From: Ramicandelaber brevisporus
Taxonomy: Eukaryota > Kickxellomycota > Ramicandelaberales > Ramicandelaberaceae
Assembly: GCA_025201865.1 (NCBI GenBank)
Contig: MU602686.1
Span: 1 to 29,487, forward strand
Length of the DNA: 29,487 bases
Direction of reading: 5' to 3'
Of this stretch, positions 8,682 to 18,792 are shown in pieces; positions within the stretch are counted from its first letter, which is position 1, and each line of letters begins with the position of its first letter. The notes beneath the pieces are model-generated. The model was not told where the DNA came from. It did no database searches and was given only the letters and a program-made list of their open reading frames with translations. The position numbers and the translations under genes are program-made.

Positions 8682-10890
8682 TTAATAAGTTTCAACGTGT
8701 TCATCGTAATCACCATCCTCGGCATTTTTGATAATTCCACCATCCAAGCCAGCACCATCATCCTTTGCAAATGAATTCTTGTGCATCAATATCCATGGAT
8801 GATTCAGCACCTGGTCCAGCGTCAATCTGTCCTCTGGGTTATATTGCAGCAATCTACGAATCAGCTCAGCGGCTTCGACAGAGATGTGATCGGGCATATG
8901 TAAGTCGACGTTAGTGATACGCTCATAAGTCTCAGTCTGACCACGCAAATCTTCAAATGGAGGCTGTCCAACCAAAAACTCAAAGCACAGTACACCCAAT
9001 GACCACAAATCCACCTGAGGTCCATACTTTTTGCCTTCTACAATTTCAGGAGGCATATAATCCAAAGTTCCACACATTGTTTGCCTGCGTGAATTGGGTG
9101 CGTGAACGCTCCATCCAAAATCTCCAATCTTCAAGTCTCCACTTTCGGTCAGCAGCAGGTTCTCTGGCTTGATGTCGCGATGAATAACATCTTTAGAGTG
9201 GAGGTACTTGAGAGCTTCAGCAAGCTGGCGGATATACGTTGATGCACGACGCTCGGAGAATCTGCCATTCTTTTTGAGGATTTTGTAGATTTCACCACGC
9301 GCTGCAAACTCCAGTATCAAATAAACTCGCTTTTCATCGTGGAAATAGCCAAATAATCTTAGGACGTGCGAATGGCGCAAATGGGATTGAATCTCAACTT
9401 CGCGACGCAATTGCTGCTCAACCTGACATTGGCGCAACTCATCCTTGTACAATACCTTGAGTGCAACTACATATCCACTGGCCTTCTCTTTAGCAAGATA
9501 TACTCTTCCAAACTTGCCTTTGCCAAGTGCCTTACCAATAGCAAAGTCGGGCAGACTCCAGCGCTTCTCTGGTGCGGGTGCTGGTGGACCAGTGTTTGAT
9601 GCTGAAGATAATGACGCTGGTCGTTGCTGCTGCTGCTGTGGCTGTTGTTGCTGGTGTTGAGTCGACTCTGTACCCTTGTTGACACTTGCACTCTCTTTGC
9701 CACTAGAGGATGCCACAGGTTTGCTAGCTGTGGCTGTTGCAGTGGCTACTGGCCGTGATATTGGCTGCTTGGCCATTGCTGCACTACGAGCCACAGCCGC
9801 TGCATTAGCCGCCGCCACATTTGACTGTATATTGGCACGCTGGGTTGCAGATGGCAGTGGAGCTGTTTGTGGTGGACGCGTTGCTCCAGGTAACGGACGG
9901 GTGGACGATGACGATGATGAAGATGCTGTTACTGGAGCTGCACCTGGGCGAGATGGTGGACGAAGACGGGCGGATGCACCTGATGATGCGGATGACAGTA
10001 GGGATGAAGTCTGTGATTGCTGTTGCTGTGACTGAGAGGAGGGTGGTGGCCGCCGAGATGCTGCCATTGTGCCACCGCCAATACCAGGAACTGAGCGAGA
10101 TGGAGCTGGTCGAGAAGATGTAGGGGCATCATCGCTTCCACTGGAAGCACTGCGGGCTGAATGGACTGATGTCGAAGATGAGTTCACGGCCGATGTGCCC
10201 GCAGCTGGTCGCCTTGGTGACGTTATTTGGGGAAGAGGTGGAGCAACACCAGCAGTCCGAGATGAGGATGTCGCTGCGCCAGAAGATTCTCCAGTGCGAA
10301 CAGTGCGTGCACGTGTCAGACCGCCACCGACGCCACCAGTGCTGCTTGATGATGCAGAAATTGGGGCTGTTGATCCTGCAGCTGGTGCAGCACCTTGACG
10401 TGCCCGAGCCGCCAGTGATGACGAGGATGCTGAATGGGCCAGTCTCGGGCGTGTACCCAATGTTGAAGATGATGAAGTTGATGAAGATGATGCTGCATTA
10501 GACGCTGCTGATGAATTTGTACGGACAGTTCGAGTTCCAGCTGTGGTAGTATTCAAACTGCCTGCTGCCAATGTTCCAGCTCTAGATACCGGCTGTTTAA
10601 CGACAAGCCAGCAGAGACAAACGAGAAATAGAGAGAGAAAAGTCAGTATGTCAGTATGTGTGCCTGCTGTGTTTGTTTACTCATCAGTCGATAGTCTGTG
10701 TTGGCCCTTTCTGTGTGTGTGCCTGACTCGTAATCGCCAGTGAGCAAAAGCGATCATCAAGCCAAGTCAACTCAAGTCAACTCAAGTCAAGCCAGACTAA
10801 ACAAAGAGCGGCAGAGAAACGTACCCTTGTAGTGCCTGCAATAGCTGCTGCAGAGCTCGAGGCGCCAGTTCGCGAAGCTGGTAGTGCCAT
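8682..10890 (-). CDS. Aurora-type Ser/Thr kinase (two exons)
   Basis: Aurora/Ipl1 kinases act at centromeres and the spindle as part of the chromosomal passenger complex. My model is exon 1 at 10890-10825 (22 codons), intron 10824-10593, then exon 2 at 10592-8682, giving 658 aa. The large frame has no ATG before its upstream stop, so a 5' exon is required. The 10890 ATG, a GTACGT donor and an in-phase ACAG acceptor supply one. Residues 1-360 are Ser/Ala/Thr/Gln-rich and disordered. The kinase domain (about 370-625) has the glycine loop GKGKFG, K401 (VVALK), HRDIKPEN with D495, DFG starting at D513, and the Aurora hallmark [15 protein letters not shown] with activation-loop T527. All catalytic residues are present. 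The N-terminal extension is much longer than in yeast Ipl1. It converges with the RING gene. Confidence 0.88.
10593..10824 (-). other. Predicted coding intron in the Aurora gene
   Basis: On the minus strand the 5' site is AAGG|GTACGT and the 3' site is TTAAACAG|CCGG, giving a 232-nt phase-0 intron. A TACTGAC stretch (near the branch-point consensus) is followed by a CT-rich tract before the acceptor. Joining keeps the frame and continues the same Ser/Ala/Thr/Arg-rich composition. A tandem AAGTCAACTC repeat (10764-10790) lies inside it. Confidence 0.75.
10764..10790. repeat. Tandem 10-bp repeat inside the Aurora intron
   Basis: Two full copies of AAGTCAACTC followed by a partial copy. Confidence 0.8.
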
Positions 10891-12294
10891 GTTCTCGGAA
10901 AGTTAGGCTGTAGATTTCTCTTTTCGCTTGAAAATAAAGGTTTGTTGTCTCTTTTTGTGTTGTTATTGTTGTTGTTATTGTTATTGTTGTTGTGCAAAGC
11001 AACTGTGCGAGTGAAAGAGACTCGCTCACTGTGTGAGAGAGTGTGTATGAACCAAATAAACAACTGCTGCCATCCCAACTTTACTTCACACCAGTATCGA
11101 GTTCTACTCAACAACGACTGTGCGCAACTGGCTTCATTGCCACGATCCAGTTGTTGTTACTATTTTTTCTTTTTCAAGCAATGGCGGAATGATCGTCGTT
11201 TTAAACATGATCGGCGTAGATGCTCTGCCGACAATCAATGTATATTCATGGGATACCCTAGAGTGTCTATCTTTAGGACATTATTGTAGCTAACTTTAAC
11301 TATGGAGATTAATGTATTTACCGGCTGACACGTCTGCATAAGTCTACCTGTGTATATCCGAGAGTACTCTTACTTCTTTTAAAGCAGTCGCCACGTTGTG
11401 CCAAGACAAATGCAGGGGCAGGCATCGTCTTGGCGTTTCATCACTGTCTTTCTTTCTTTCCACTTCTCTTCTCTTCTCTTCTCTTCTTTTCTTGCATTGA
11501 CTTCTGAGATGACTGGCATCTGTTGCTTTTTTTTTACAACGAGGGCCACGACGTCACTCTCAACCATCATCAGAGCAGTAGCAACAGCAGCAGCAGTAGT
11601 AGCACCAAATGTATCGAATGTCCACCTTTCATTCGTGCAACGTGTCACTTATCTTTTCTTGGATGTCCCATACGTATTTATAGCATCAGCGAATTGGATG
11701 TCCCCGGCTGTACCAACCTCGAGACCTGATTTGTCCCTCGTGCTCTTCCTCCAGTCACAGTATTCCAGACACAGAAATTCCGACATCCACAGATTTTGTT
11801 GCTGTTTTTTTTTAACTACTACTAGACGACTTCGGCAACCGCCCTGCCCCCGCTCCCGCTCAGCTCGCTGCCAACTTTCTCTCTTTCTCCTGGATCGATA
11901 TCATCCAAGCTCTCGAAACTTCCGCATACCGCAACTTCGTCTCTGATCGCGATCTACTCACACACACTTCAACCGCTCCTTCTCGCTCCCTCTTACTCTT
12001 CCAACCTCCCCCGCCAGTAACTGCAACACTACGCGCGTCGAGAGCTGCACAAAGAACAAGACTCCAACACTCAGCCCTAGTTTGTGTGCCTCTTTGTCTT
12101 TATTTAACAACTTACAGATCGCTCTCTGTCTCTGTCTGTCTGTGTCTTTCTCTCCCTATTTCTCTCTCTGCTCGCTCGCTTCCTCGCTCGCTCACTCTAT
12201 CTTCATCTCTCATCTTCACTTCCCTTCCTTTACTCACTCCCTACTTGCTATAACCTGCATCAAACTGCTTCTGTAACTACGCTCAGTATCAATA
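10891..12294. promoter_or_regulatory. Divergent promoter region, Aurora / GDP-mannose pyrophosphorylase
   Basis: About 1.4 kb separates the two start codons. Nearest Aurora there is a run of GTT/ATT triplets (about 10960-10993), which is AAC/AAT on the Aurora strand and probably leader. From about 11440 rightwards the plus strand becomes strongly pyrimidine-rich: CTTCT repeats at 11460-11490 and a TCTCTG/CTCG-rich tract from about 12115 to 12250 that runs to within 50 bp of the GMPP start. A CAACTTACAG at 12108-12117 could be a 3' splice site of a leader intron, but I could not pair it with a clear donor. The open frames seen here are low-complexity artefacts. Confidence 0.5.
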
Positions 12295-13383
12295 ATGAAG
12301 GCTCTCATTCTCGTTGGCGGCTTCGGCACTCGTCTTCGCCCACTTACTCTGACCATTCCAAAGCCTCTTGTTGAGTTCTGCAACAAGCCCATGATTGTCC
12401 ACCAGATTGAGGCATTGGCCAAGGCTGGTGTCACCGATGTTGTCCTCGCCGTCAACTACCGCCCTGAAGTCATGGTTGCCGTCATGGAGAAGTACGAGGC
12501 CGAATACAACATCAAGATTACATTCTCTGTTGAGAATGAGCCGCTGGGCACTGCCGGTCCTCTCGCTCTTGCTCGCGACATTCTTGCCAAGGACAACTCT
12601 CCGTTCTTTGTGCTGAACAGCGACGTCATCTGTGACTTCCCATTTGAGGAGCTCCGTGATTTCCATGCTGCCCACGGCTGCGAGGGAACCATTGTGGCCA
12701 CGACCGTCGAGGAGCCATCCAAGTACGGTGTCATTGTCACAGAGACTGCGGAAAGCACTGTCATTGAGAAGTTTGTTGAGAAGCCACAGGAGTACGTTGG
12801 CAACCGCATCAATGCTGGTCTGTACATTTTGAACCCATCTGTTTTGGACCGCATTGAGCTCCGTCCAACCAGCATCGAGCAAGAGGTGTTCCCATTCATG
12901 GCTCGTGACAAGCAACTGCACACTTTTGATCTCAAGGGCTTCTGGATGGACGTCGGCCAGCCAAAGGACTTCCTCACTGGCACCTGCCTCTACCTCACCA
13001 GCGTTGCCCAGAAGAGCCCAGAGCAGCTCTGCAAGGGCTCGTATGTCCACGGCGGCAATGTGCTGGTTGACCCAACCGCCAAGATTGGCGAAGGCTGCAA
13101 GATTGGTCCAAACGTCGTCATTGGCCCGAATGTCACTATTGGCGATGGTGTCCGCATCCAGCGCACCGTCATCCTGAAGAACTCTACTGTCAAGGACTAC
13201 GCCTGGGTTAAGAGCACCATTGTTGGCTGGAACTCGTCAGTTGGACGGTGGGCTCGCCTTGAGGGAGTCACTGTCTTGGGAGACGATGTCAGCGTGTCTG
13301 ATGAGATCTACATCAACGGTGGCTCTGTATTGCCTCACAAGGGCATCAAGGATAACATCACCGAGCCTCGCATCATCATGTAA
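12295..13383 (+). CDS. MPG1: Mannose-1-phosphate guanylyltransferase (GDP-mannose pyrophosphorylase)
   Basis: This enzyme makes GDP-mannose from mannose-1-phosphate and GTP in the cytosol, feeding N- and O-glycosylation, GPI anchors and cell-wall mannan. The 362-aa product has the normal length (yeast Psa1/Mpg1 is 361). The nucleotidyltransferase signature [11 protein letters not shown] is at residues 8-18, followed by the [13 protein letters not shown] motif with the phosphate-binding lysine K23. [10 protein letters not shown] is near residue 105, and [14 protein letters not shown] follows. The C-terminal third is a left-handed beta-helix of hexapeptide repeats ([16 protein letters not shown] and onwards), ending PRIIM. 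It is intronless. Codon use is richer in C-ending codons than in neighbours such as PDK1, which, with the CT-rich leader, suggests high expression. The gene name follows fungal usage. Confidence 0.97.
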   Translation: MKALILVGGFGTRLRPLTLTIPKPLVEFCNKPMIVHQIEALAKAGVTDVVLAVNYRPEVMVAVMEKYEAEYNIKITFSVENEPLGTAGPLALARDILAKDNSPFFVLNSDVICDFPFEELRDFHAAHGCEGTIVATTVEEPSKYGVIVTETAESTVIEKFVEKPQEYVGNRINAGLYILNPSVLDRIELRPTSIEQEVFPFMARDKQLHTFDLKGFWMDVGQPKDFLTGTCLYLTSVAQKSPEQLCKGSYVHGGNVLVDPTAKIGEGCKIGPNVVIGPNVTIGDGVRIQRTVILKNSTVKDYAWVKSTIVGWNSSVGRWARLEGVTVLGDDVSVSDEIYINGGSVLPHKGIKDNITEPRIIM

Positions 13384-13523
13384 TGTGCACATCTTTGCAC
13401 GATTTCGTTTATTTTTTTAATCAAATCACAACTGCCGGTAGCTCAGCCCGCCAATTCGGACCTCATCATAGGAGTTTGCAAAAATTGGCCAACACCGACT
13501 CTCCAACACACACTTTGAAGTCA

Positions 13524-13529
13524 AATAAA
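13524..13529 (+). terminator. Polyadenylation signal AATAAA of GMPP
   Basis: AATAAA, 141 bp after the stop codon, in AT-rich sequence. Confidence 0.4.
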
Positions 13530-13676
13530 ACAAACAAACAACGTGTCTGTGATTCTTGCAAGCGTTTATCATCTCGCAATTTACTCCCTTTTTATCACTA
13601 TTCTTTACTCCATCTCTTTTTTTACTTACTAAATGCTAGTGCTTTTTTGCATCTTTCAATAACACCTTCTGGTAAA

Positions 13677-13726
13677 AAACAAACAAGCAAACAAGCAAAC
13701 AAACAAGCAAGCAAACAAGCAAACAA
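13677..13726. repeat. AAACAAGC-type tandem repeat
   Basis: Repeated AAACAAGC and AAACAAAC units over about 50 bp between GMPP and PDK1. Confidence 0.85.
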
Positions 13727-14007
13727 GTATTGGGTATAGTTAGGATTGCCATCTTTGCTGCCGTTTTTGTTACTGTTTTGTTTTTGTTTATTCGCTTGTA
13801 GTACCAATACATGTGTGTCTGTACTACATTGAATTAGAGACAGTGCTGTGGGTTGTCGTTCGGGCTAATTTATGCGACTCTACCTCGTGGACACAGAGTG
13901 TGTGCTCTCCACCTTTCTGTATTGGCTCTATTTTTGACCACTTTTGTTTTTGTTCTTTTTGTCATCTTCCACAGCTCACGCCCGCTAGAGTAGCGATCCA
14001 AGCCCAA

Positions 14008-14050
14008 ACGAACGAACTTACTAACTAACGAACAAACGAACTAACGAACA
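14008..14050. repeat. ACGAAC/TAACGAAC repeat in the PDK1 leader
   Basis: Several interspersed copies of ACGAAC and CTAACGAAC ending 13 bp before the PDK1 start codon. They are pyrimidine-poor and probably transcribed leader. Confidence 0.6.
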
Positions 14051-14062
14051 AAGACTTGAGCG

Positions 14063-15907
14063 ATGAGCAGCAGCAATAGCGGCAGTGCAACAGCTATTCA
14101 ACTCCAATTGCCAGCAATGCCTTCTTCTGTGGCAGCGGCTGTAGCCGGCATACACAGCCATTCTTCAGCCTCTTTAAAAGCAAGCCCGTTCAACTCTCGT
14201 CAGCAGTACCAGCTCTCCCACATGATGCTCACTCAGCCCAGTACCGACAGTCTCGGTTCGTCCGTGTCACATTATTCTCTCGACTCCAACGCCACAGTCC
14301 AATCCCAGTCACCATCAACAGCAACAGCAACGGCAGCAGCAGCACCAGGAAGTTCTCTTGGTAGACGTCGTACTCCTCATGATTTCGTGTTTGGCCGCTC
14401 GCTAGGCGAAGGTTCATTCTCAACAGTTGTCGAAGGATTCGAGCCATTGACCAACAAGTACTTTGCCGTCAAAATTCTCGATAAACAGCATCTGATGCGC
14501 GAAAACAAGACTGCAACTGCAATAACGGAGAAGGACGCTCTGCACAGATTGCATCGGCATCCATTCATTGTCAAACTGCACTATACATTTCAAGATGCGT
14601 CCAGTCTATACTTTGTGATTGATTTGGCAACCAATGGAGAGCTGCTTGGATTTATAAGAAAGCATGGATCATTGAGCGAGAGGGCGGCCCGGTTTTACAC
14701 AGCAGAGCTAATTGATGCGCTGGAATATATGCATGCAAAGGGAGTTATCCATAGAGATGTCAAGCCAGAGAATTGCTTGCTGGCTCAGAATATGCACTTG
14801 AAAATTACGGACTTTGGCTCAGCTAAATTGATCACTTCTAGTGAAGGCAATGGAGCAGATAGATATAGAAAAATGGCCATCAACAACAATGCATCATCTG
14901 TGTCACGAGGAGAAGATGGCGAGGGAATGCAAAGAAGACAGCGGGCGAGTTCTTTTGTGGGCACTGCAGAATATGTATCGCCAGAACTGTTGAGCAATAA
15001 ACCGGTTGACAAAGAGTGTGATTTCTGGGCAGTTGGATGTATCTTATTCCAAATGATTTCTGGCAAACCTCCATTTAAAGGAAGCACTGAATACCTAACA
15101 TTCCAGAAGGTAATGAAACTCGACTATTCATTCCCAGAGAACTTCCCACAAGAAGCTCGCAGTCTAATCGAGAAATTGCTGGTACTGGAGCCATCGGAAA
15201 GACTAGGACATGTGTCATTTGATTATCAAACACGGTTTAGTGCACCTGGTGGAATTGTGCTTACCGGTGCAGATGGAGCTGCGCTGAGAAATGAAGATGA
15301 CATTAGACAGCATGTATTCTTTACATCACTGGATGCAACTGATAAAGACAGATTTACATGGACAGAATTGCATAACCAGATTCCACCTCCCATGGAATCA
15401 GGAATTGTACAGCCTCCATCTCAGTCATCATCAAACCAGCCAAATTGGAACGACTTTATTGCGAAGGCAAATGCTGCAATCAACACAAACAACCAGCTGG
15501 AGAATGTATTTGGACCAATAGAAGGCAATGGGCATTATAATAACAACGACGATGTGCAATTAGTTCCAACTGGTACAGATCCACTTTCAGCCATACAGCC
15601 AGCTGTTCAACGGCATCGCAGCCACTCAATGTCTGGCAGTGAACACGATGGCAATCCTGAGCAAGGCGAAGTAGCGATTGGGCCAGTTGCAGACTCTGTA
15701 TCATCAGTCGACCCAGCAATGAAGGCGAGAATAGATTCAAAGCGTACAATCAAACAACAATCGCTTCAAAAGCATCACAAACAGCTGTCGCAGGTGGTTT
15801 CTGATTCGAGAATGACTGACAAGGTTATCCGGAAAAGCAAATCAACATCAGTATTGAGCAGAATCAAAGGAATGTTTTTGTCATGTGGAAATCAATCTCA
15901 TAATTAA
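14063..15907 (+). CDS. PDK1/Pkh-type AGC protein kinase
   Basis: PDK1-family kinases (Pkh1/2 in yeast) phosphorylate the activation loops of other AGC kinases and act in growth, cell-wall and sphingolipid signalling. The 614-aa product has a disordered N-terminus (1-105), then a kinase domain: glycine loop LGEGSFSTV from about 114, catalytic K137 (YFAVKIL), HRDVKPEN with D232, DFG at 250-252, and FVGTAEYVSPELL, the PDK1 hallmark, with activation-loop S297. Between DFG and that Ser there is an insert of about 29 residues relative to human PDK1. The tail (about 450-614) is Asn/Gln/Ser-rich with a basic end; I see no PH domain, as in yeast Pkh1/2. Catalytic residues are intact, so it should be active. 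It converges with the cyclin gene. Confidence 0.9.
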   Translation: MSSSNSGSATAIQLQLPAMPSSVAAAVAGIHSHSSASLKASPFNSRQQYQLSHMMLTQPSTDSLGSSVSHYSLDSNATVQSQSPSTATATAAAAPGSSLGRRRTPHDFVFGRSLGEGSFSTVVEGFEPLTNKYFAVKILDKQHLMRENKTATAITEKDALHRLHRHPFIVKLHYTFQDASSLYFVIDLATNGELLGFIRKHGSLSERAARFYTAELIDALEYMHAKGVIHRDVKPENCLLAQNMHLKITDFGSAKLITSSEGNGADRYRKMAINNNASSVSRGEDGEGMQRRQRASSFVGTAEYVSPELLSNKPVDKECDFWAVGCILFQMISGKPPFKGSTEYLTFQKVMKLDYSFPENFPQEARSLIEKLLVLEPSERLGHVSFDYQTRFSAPGGIVLTGADGAALRNEDDIRQHVFFTSLDATDKDRFTWTELHNQIPPPMESGIVQPPSQSSSNQPNWNDFIAKANAAINTNNQLENVFGPIEGNGHYNNNDDVQLVPTGTDPLSAIQPAVQRHRSHSMSGSEHDGNPEQGEVAIGPVADSVSSVDPAMKARIDSKRTIKQQSLQKHHKQLSQVVSDSRMTDKVIRKSKSTSVLSRIKGMFLSCGNQSHN

Positions 15908-15924
15908 GTTAGAACTCTCTCTAC

Positions 15925-15944
15925 AATAAACTCTCTTCAATAAA
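15925..15944 (+). terminator. Two polyadenylation signals after PDK1
   Basis: AATAAA occurs at 15925-15930 and again at 15939-15944, within a short duplicated CTCT-AATAAA unit 18-37 bp after the stop codon. Confidence 0.5.
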
Positions 15945-16192
15945 CTCTTGAATGAAACTTAAAGATAAATAGATTCTTTACTTTAAAGTATAGAAGTAAA
16001 AAGTAAGTAATTAAAATAAAATGAACGAGACAGCGTTGACGAATAGCAGCACGAATACAAACACAGACTATAAGATGGGATAGGATAGGAATAGAAAAGG
16101 AAAATAACTTTATAATTTGAAATGAAATGAAATGAATAGTAAAAATGATGATGATAAGGATGATGATGACGAATGAAGAGAATGTGGTTTAA

Positions 16193-17465
16193 TTAGTGTT
16201 TTACAAATAAGGAGGGTGATTGGTGAGCAAACTTCTGAGGAGGCACTTGCATTGGGAATAGCTTCTTAGACAGACAAAATGCTTGTTGAGGCACAATGTG
16301 AGGTGGAAGTTGAAACTCGGATTCACCTGGAGTGATTGGACTTACACACGATGAGCTAGTTGCAGTAGTCTCCACATCGCTAACTTCTCTGCCGTCATCG
16401 CTGATTGAGGGTAATACTGTGGATTGATATTGTTGGTGTTGGTGTTGGTGTTGGTGTTGATGCAACTGCATTCGCTGGAGCTGTGACTGAATATCCCGCT
16501 GCCAAACCTGTTGCAAGCACTTTTCATAAATTGCATTCTGTCTCCATACGGCGATTTGTTCAATTGGCTGAGGCTGTTGTCTCACTTTATGCGGATCCCC
16601 ACACATTTCATCGTAGCTTTTCACCAATACCACCACTTCGTGAACCGGAAACTCATATCGATGAAGAAACTCTACCAATTGATCTCTGTCCACATTGATA
16701 TTATGGTCTATCATCTTCAAGAACATTTGCTCAATCTCCAACACATCCTTTGGCTGCCATATGCCGCTAGTTATGCCACTCAGAAATTTAGTAGTCACAT
16801 TCGATGAATCATTCAAGTACTTGTCAGCCAACATGATTGCTCCCATAAACAGTCGATGAGGTGTGTCTACATGTCCTATGGAATTCATATTTAGCTTGGA
16901 TCTCAATCTCTCCAGGTAGCAGAGTGCAATCATTATCGAAGCATCACAGACACGGGTAATGTTGCAGATTGTAGTGATAAAAATAAGAGGATTCATTAAT
17001 CCATAAGTCCATAATTGTCCAAACTTGGTGTTGACAAATATCTCGGGTTTGTTGATCCGATAAGCATCTGTGATCGAGTCGCGAATGATATCGAGCATAA
17101 TGAAGACATTTTTGTTGGAAAGTGATACGAGATGGTGCCACAGTGCAGGGGGAACCAAATCAAATCGATCCGATAATATCTCTTCTCTGTTGTCGCTGTT
17201 ACAATTGCCGTTGCCATTGCTGCTATTGTTGCTGGTGACTGGCGAAGAATGCAATGAGAATTTGGTGAGCAGAGTGTCGACAATCATCTTGCCCTGTGAC
17301 AGAGGCAGTGCGTTCACAAACGACAGGGCTGCAAACCCAATCAACATGCATCGTGAGTTGATACTACTACCCTGAGGAACGATTGGGAATACAATGCTGA
17401 GAGGCACTTGACGAGCAGCGACGTTCACCAACTGCTGCCGATATTGCTGATGTTGCTGCTGCTGC

Positions 17466-17497
<32 letters not shown>

Positions 17498-17722
17498 CTG
17501 AGAATGAGCTTGTTTGTGAGGACATTCGCGAGCTGTCGTGGCAGGTGTTGGCTGTTGACCGACAACTGTCCATTGAGGTGGCTTCGATGTTGAAGTTGAT
17601 GTTGTAGTCATTGTTGATTGATGGTACTGTTGTAGGTACTGTGGCTGCTGTAGTGGTGGTGGCGCTGCAGTGCCAGCTGCAGAGACCGTTGTTTGCACAG
17701 TTCCAACTCCATAGGCAAGCAT
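16193..17722 (-). CDS. PCL/PHO80-like cyclin
   Basis: This 509-aa protein has a central cyclin box (about 235-365) with IFITTICNITRVCDASIMIALCYLERL and LADKYLND followed by ITSGIW and LEIEQMFLKMIDHNI. That is the pattern of fungal PHO80-type cyclins, which partner Pho85-like CDKs in nutrient sensing, polarity and cell-cycle control. The N-terminus carries a polyglutamine run of about 16 residues near 75-92, encoded by CAG/CAA. A His-Gln dipeptide run sits near residue 425. The rest of both flanks is Gln/Ser-rich and disordered. The ATG at 17722 is the natural start, in a CAAG-ATG context. The partner kinase is inferred from family. PCL1/2-like or Clg1-like subfamilies cannot be separated by eye. 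Confidence 0.82.
16429..16461. repeat. TGTTGG hexanucleotide repeat (His-Gln codons)
   Basis: About five tandem units inside the cyclin gene, read as alternating CAC/CAA codons on the minus strand. Confidence 0.85.
17450..17502. repeat. CTG/TTG trinucleotide repeat (polyglutamine)
   Basis: A nearly pure GCT/GTT triplet run, CAG/CAA on the cyclin strand, encoding the polyglutamine tract. Confidence 0.9.
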
Positions 17723-18405
17723 CTTGACAATGATAATCGATTGCGTGTTGTTGTTGTTGTTGTTGTTGTTGTTATTGTTGGTTAGAGAGTGTTGGATGAA
17801 GCGGAAGAAGTGGTTGAAGGAAGCTACTACACAATAGAGCGAGCGTGTGAGGTGTTATAAGAAGCTCGTTTGCGAGTAGTAGACTGCTGCGGCGGACGAT
17901 GTAAACAAAAAAGCAAACAAGATACTTGGAACTGCGGCTGTTGCTTGCTGTTATGCTGTTTGCTGATGCTAATTGGAATGTGAGAATTGACGTATATGTC
18001 GTGTTTGTTTACAGTTGACGCTCTTCCAATCAAATATGAAACAAAAGAGACAGATGGCAAAGAAGGTGAATGAGAACGATAAACAAATACAACTCCAAAG
18101 ACGAATGAAAGAAACAAGGAAGAGAAAAGACGAGAAGAGAGAAACGAATGCGATAAACGCCAAAACAAAAACAAAGAAGAAAAAAAACAGCAGCCACGCT
18201 TTGTTTATTGCTTTTTTGTTCTTTTTGTTTCGATTCCAGTATGAATGGGTTCTTTGTGGTTGATGGTGACGATGTGTATATATAAATATCTTTCTCTCTC
18301 TTTATTGACGGAAATGGGGGAGTAAGACTGTAAAAACTGTCAAAAAGGAGCTTTAACAGTCACACGGTCACAAGTTCACAATCGTCAAAAGAAACAAACC
18401 AAAAT

Positions 18406-18427
18406 AATGAATGAATGAATGAATGAA
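18406..18427. repeat. AATG tetranucleotide repeat
   Basis: Five tandem AATG units followed by GAAAGAAAGAG. Confidence 0.85.
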
Positions 18428-18558
18428 AGAAAGAGAGAATAGAAAGAGACAAAGAACAGTATTTGCAGGGGGTAAAGAGGAAAGGTGCAGTCGAGTGCGA
18501 GGAAACAAAGTGACCGACTCTCTTTTGCTGCTTTTGTTGTTGCTACTGTTGCTGACTG

Positions 18559-18792
18559 ATGCGTTGTGAAGTCTGGTGGGTTGTACTGATAGTTGTACTT
18601 ACAGCTGTGTGTATCGCAAATGCCGGGTCTCTCCTCAAAAAAAGAAGATGCAGATGCGGATGCAGGTGCAATAAACGCGAAACCAAGCACGGACAAAGAA
18701 AGAGTGAGCAAACAGAAAGAACGAGACTGAAAATAAAAGAGAGTGAGAGGGTTCGAGTCGGTGCTGATGACTTGTTACAGCCGTACAAATGA
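18559..18792 (+). CDS. Possible small secreted cationic peptide (doubtful)
   Basis: An ATG-started 77-codon frame begins MRCEVWWVVLIVVLTAVCIANAG, which would make a convincing signal peptide with cleavage after ANA. It continues with LLKKRRCRCGCRCNK and a strongly charged tail. The cysteine cluster is produced by imperfect GATGCRG repeats in the DNA, so it may be chance. There is no homology I recognise, no promoter evidence, and the surrounding DNA is non-coding in character. I report it only because the signal-peptide pattern is good. Confidence 0.15.
   Translation: MRCEVWWVVLIVVLTAVCIANAGSLLKKRRCRCGCRCNKRETKHGQRKSEQTERTRLKIKESERVRVGADDLLQPYK

Larger units (their letters stand above)
13384..14062. 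promoter_or_regulatory. GMPP 3' region and PDK1 promoter/leader
   Basis: Intergenic DNA between two genes on the same strand. AATAAA at 13524-13529 is a likely GMPP poly(A) signal. An AAACAAGC-type repeat covers about 13677-13726. Further right, a T-rich stretch ends in CTTCCACAG at 13966-13974, a good 3' splice-site sequence that could close an intron in the PDK1 leader. After it comes an ACGAAC/TAACGAAC repeat (about 14008-14050) just before the ATG. No gene is seen. Confidence 0.45.

Noticed and set aside
11398-11946. 182-codon plus-strand frame between Aurora and GMPP
   Set aside because: Phe/Ser/Arg-rich translation of pyrimidine-rich DNA, with no domain.
13434-13460. GGTAGCTCAG resembling the D-arm/A box of a tRNA
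   Set aside because: No matching D-stem partner, anticodon stem or T-loop (GTTCGA) follows, and no acceptor stem can be drawn.
8682-17722. Functional cluster of signalling genes (Aurora, PDK1, cyclin)
   Set aside because: GMPP lies among them, the strands alternate, and these are dispersed housekeeping genes in known fungi; proximity alone is not evidence.
18747-18765. GGGTTCGAGTC resembling a tRNA T-loop/B box
   Set aside because: No A box or cloverleaf upstream; the flanks are purine-rich low-complexity sequence.
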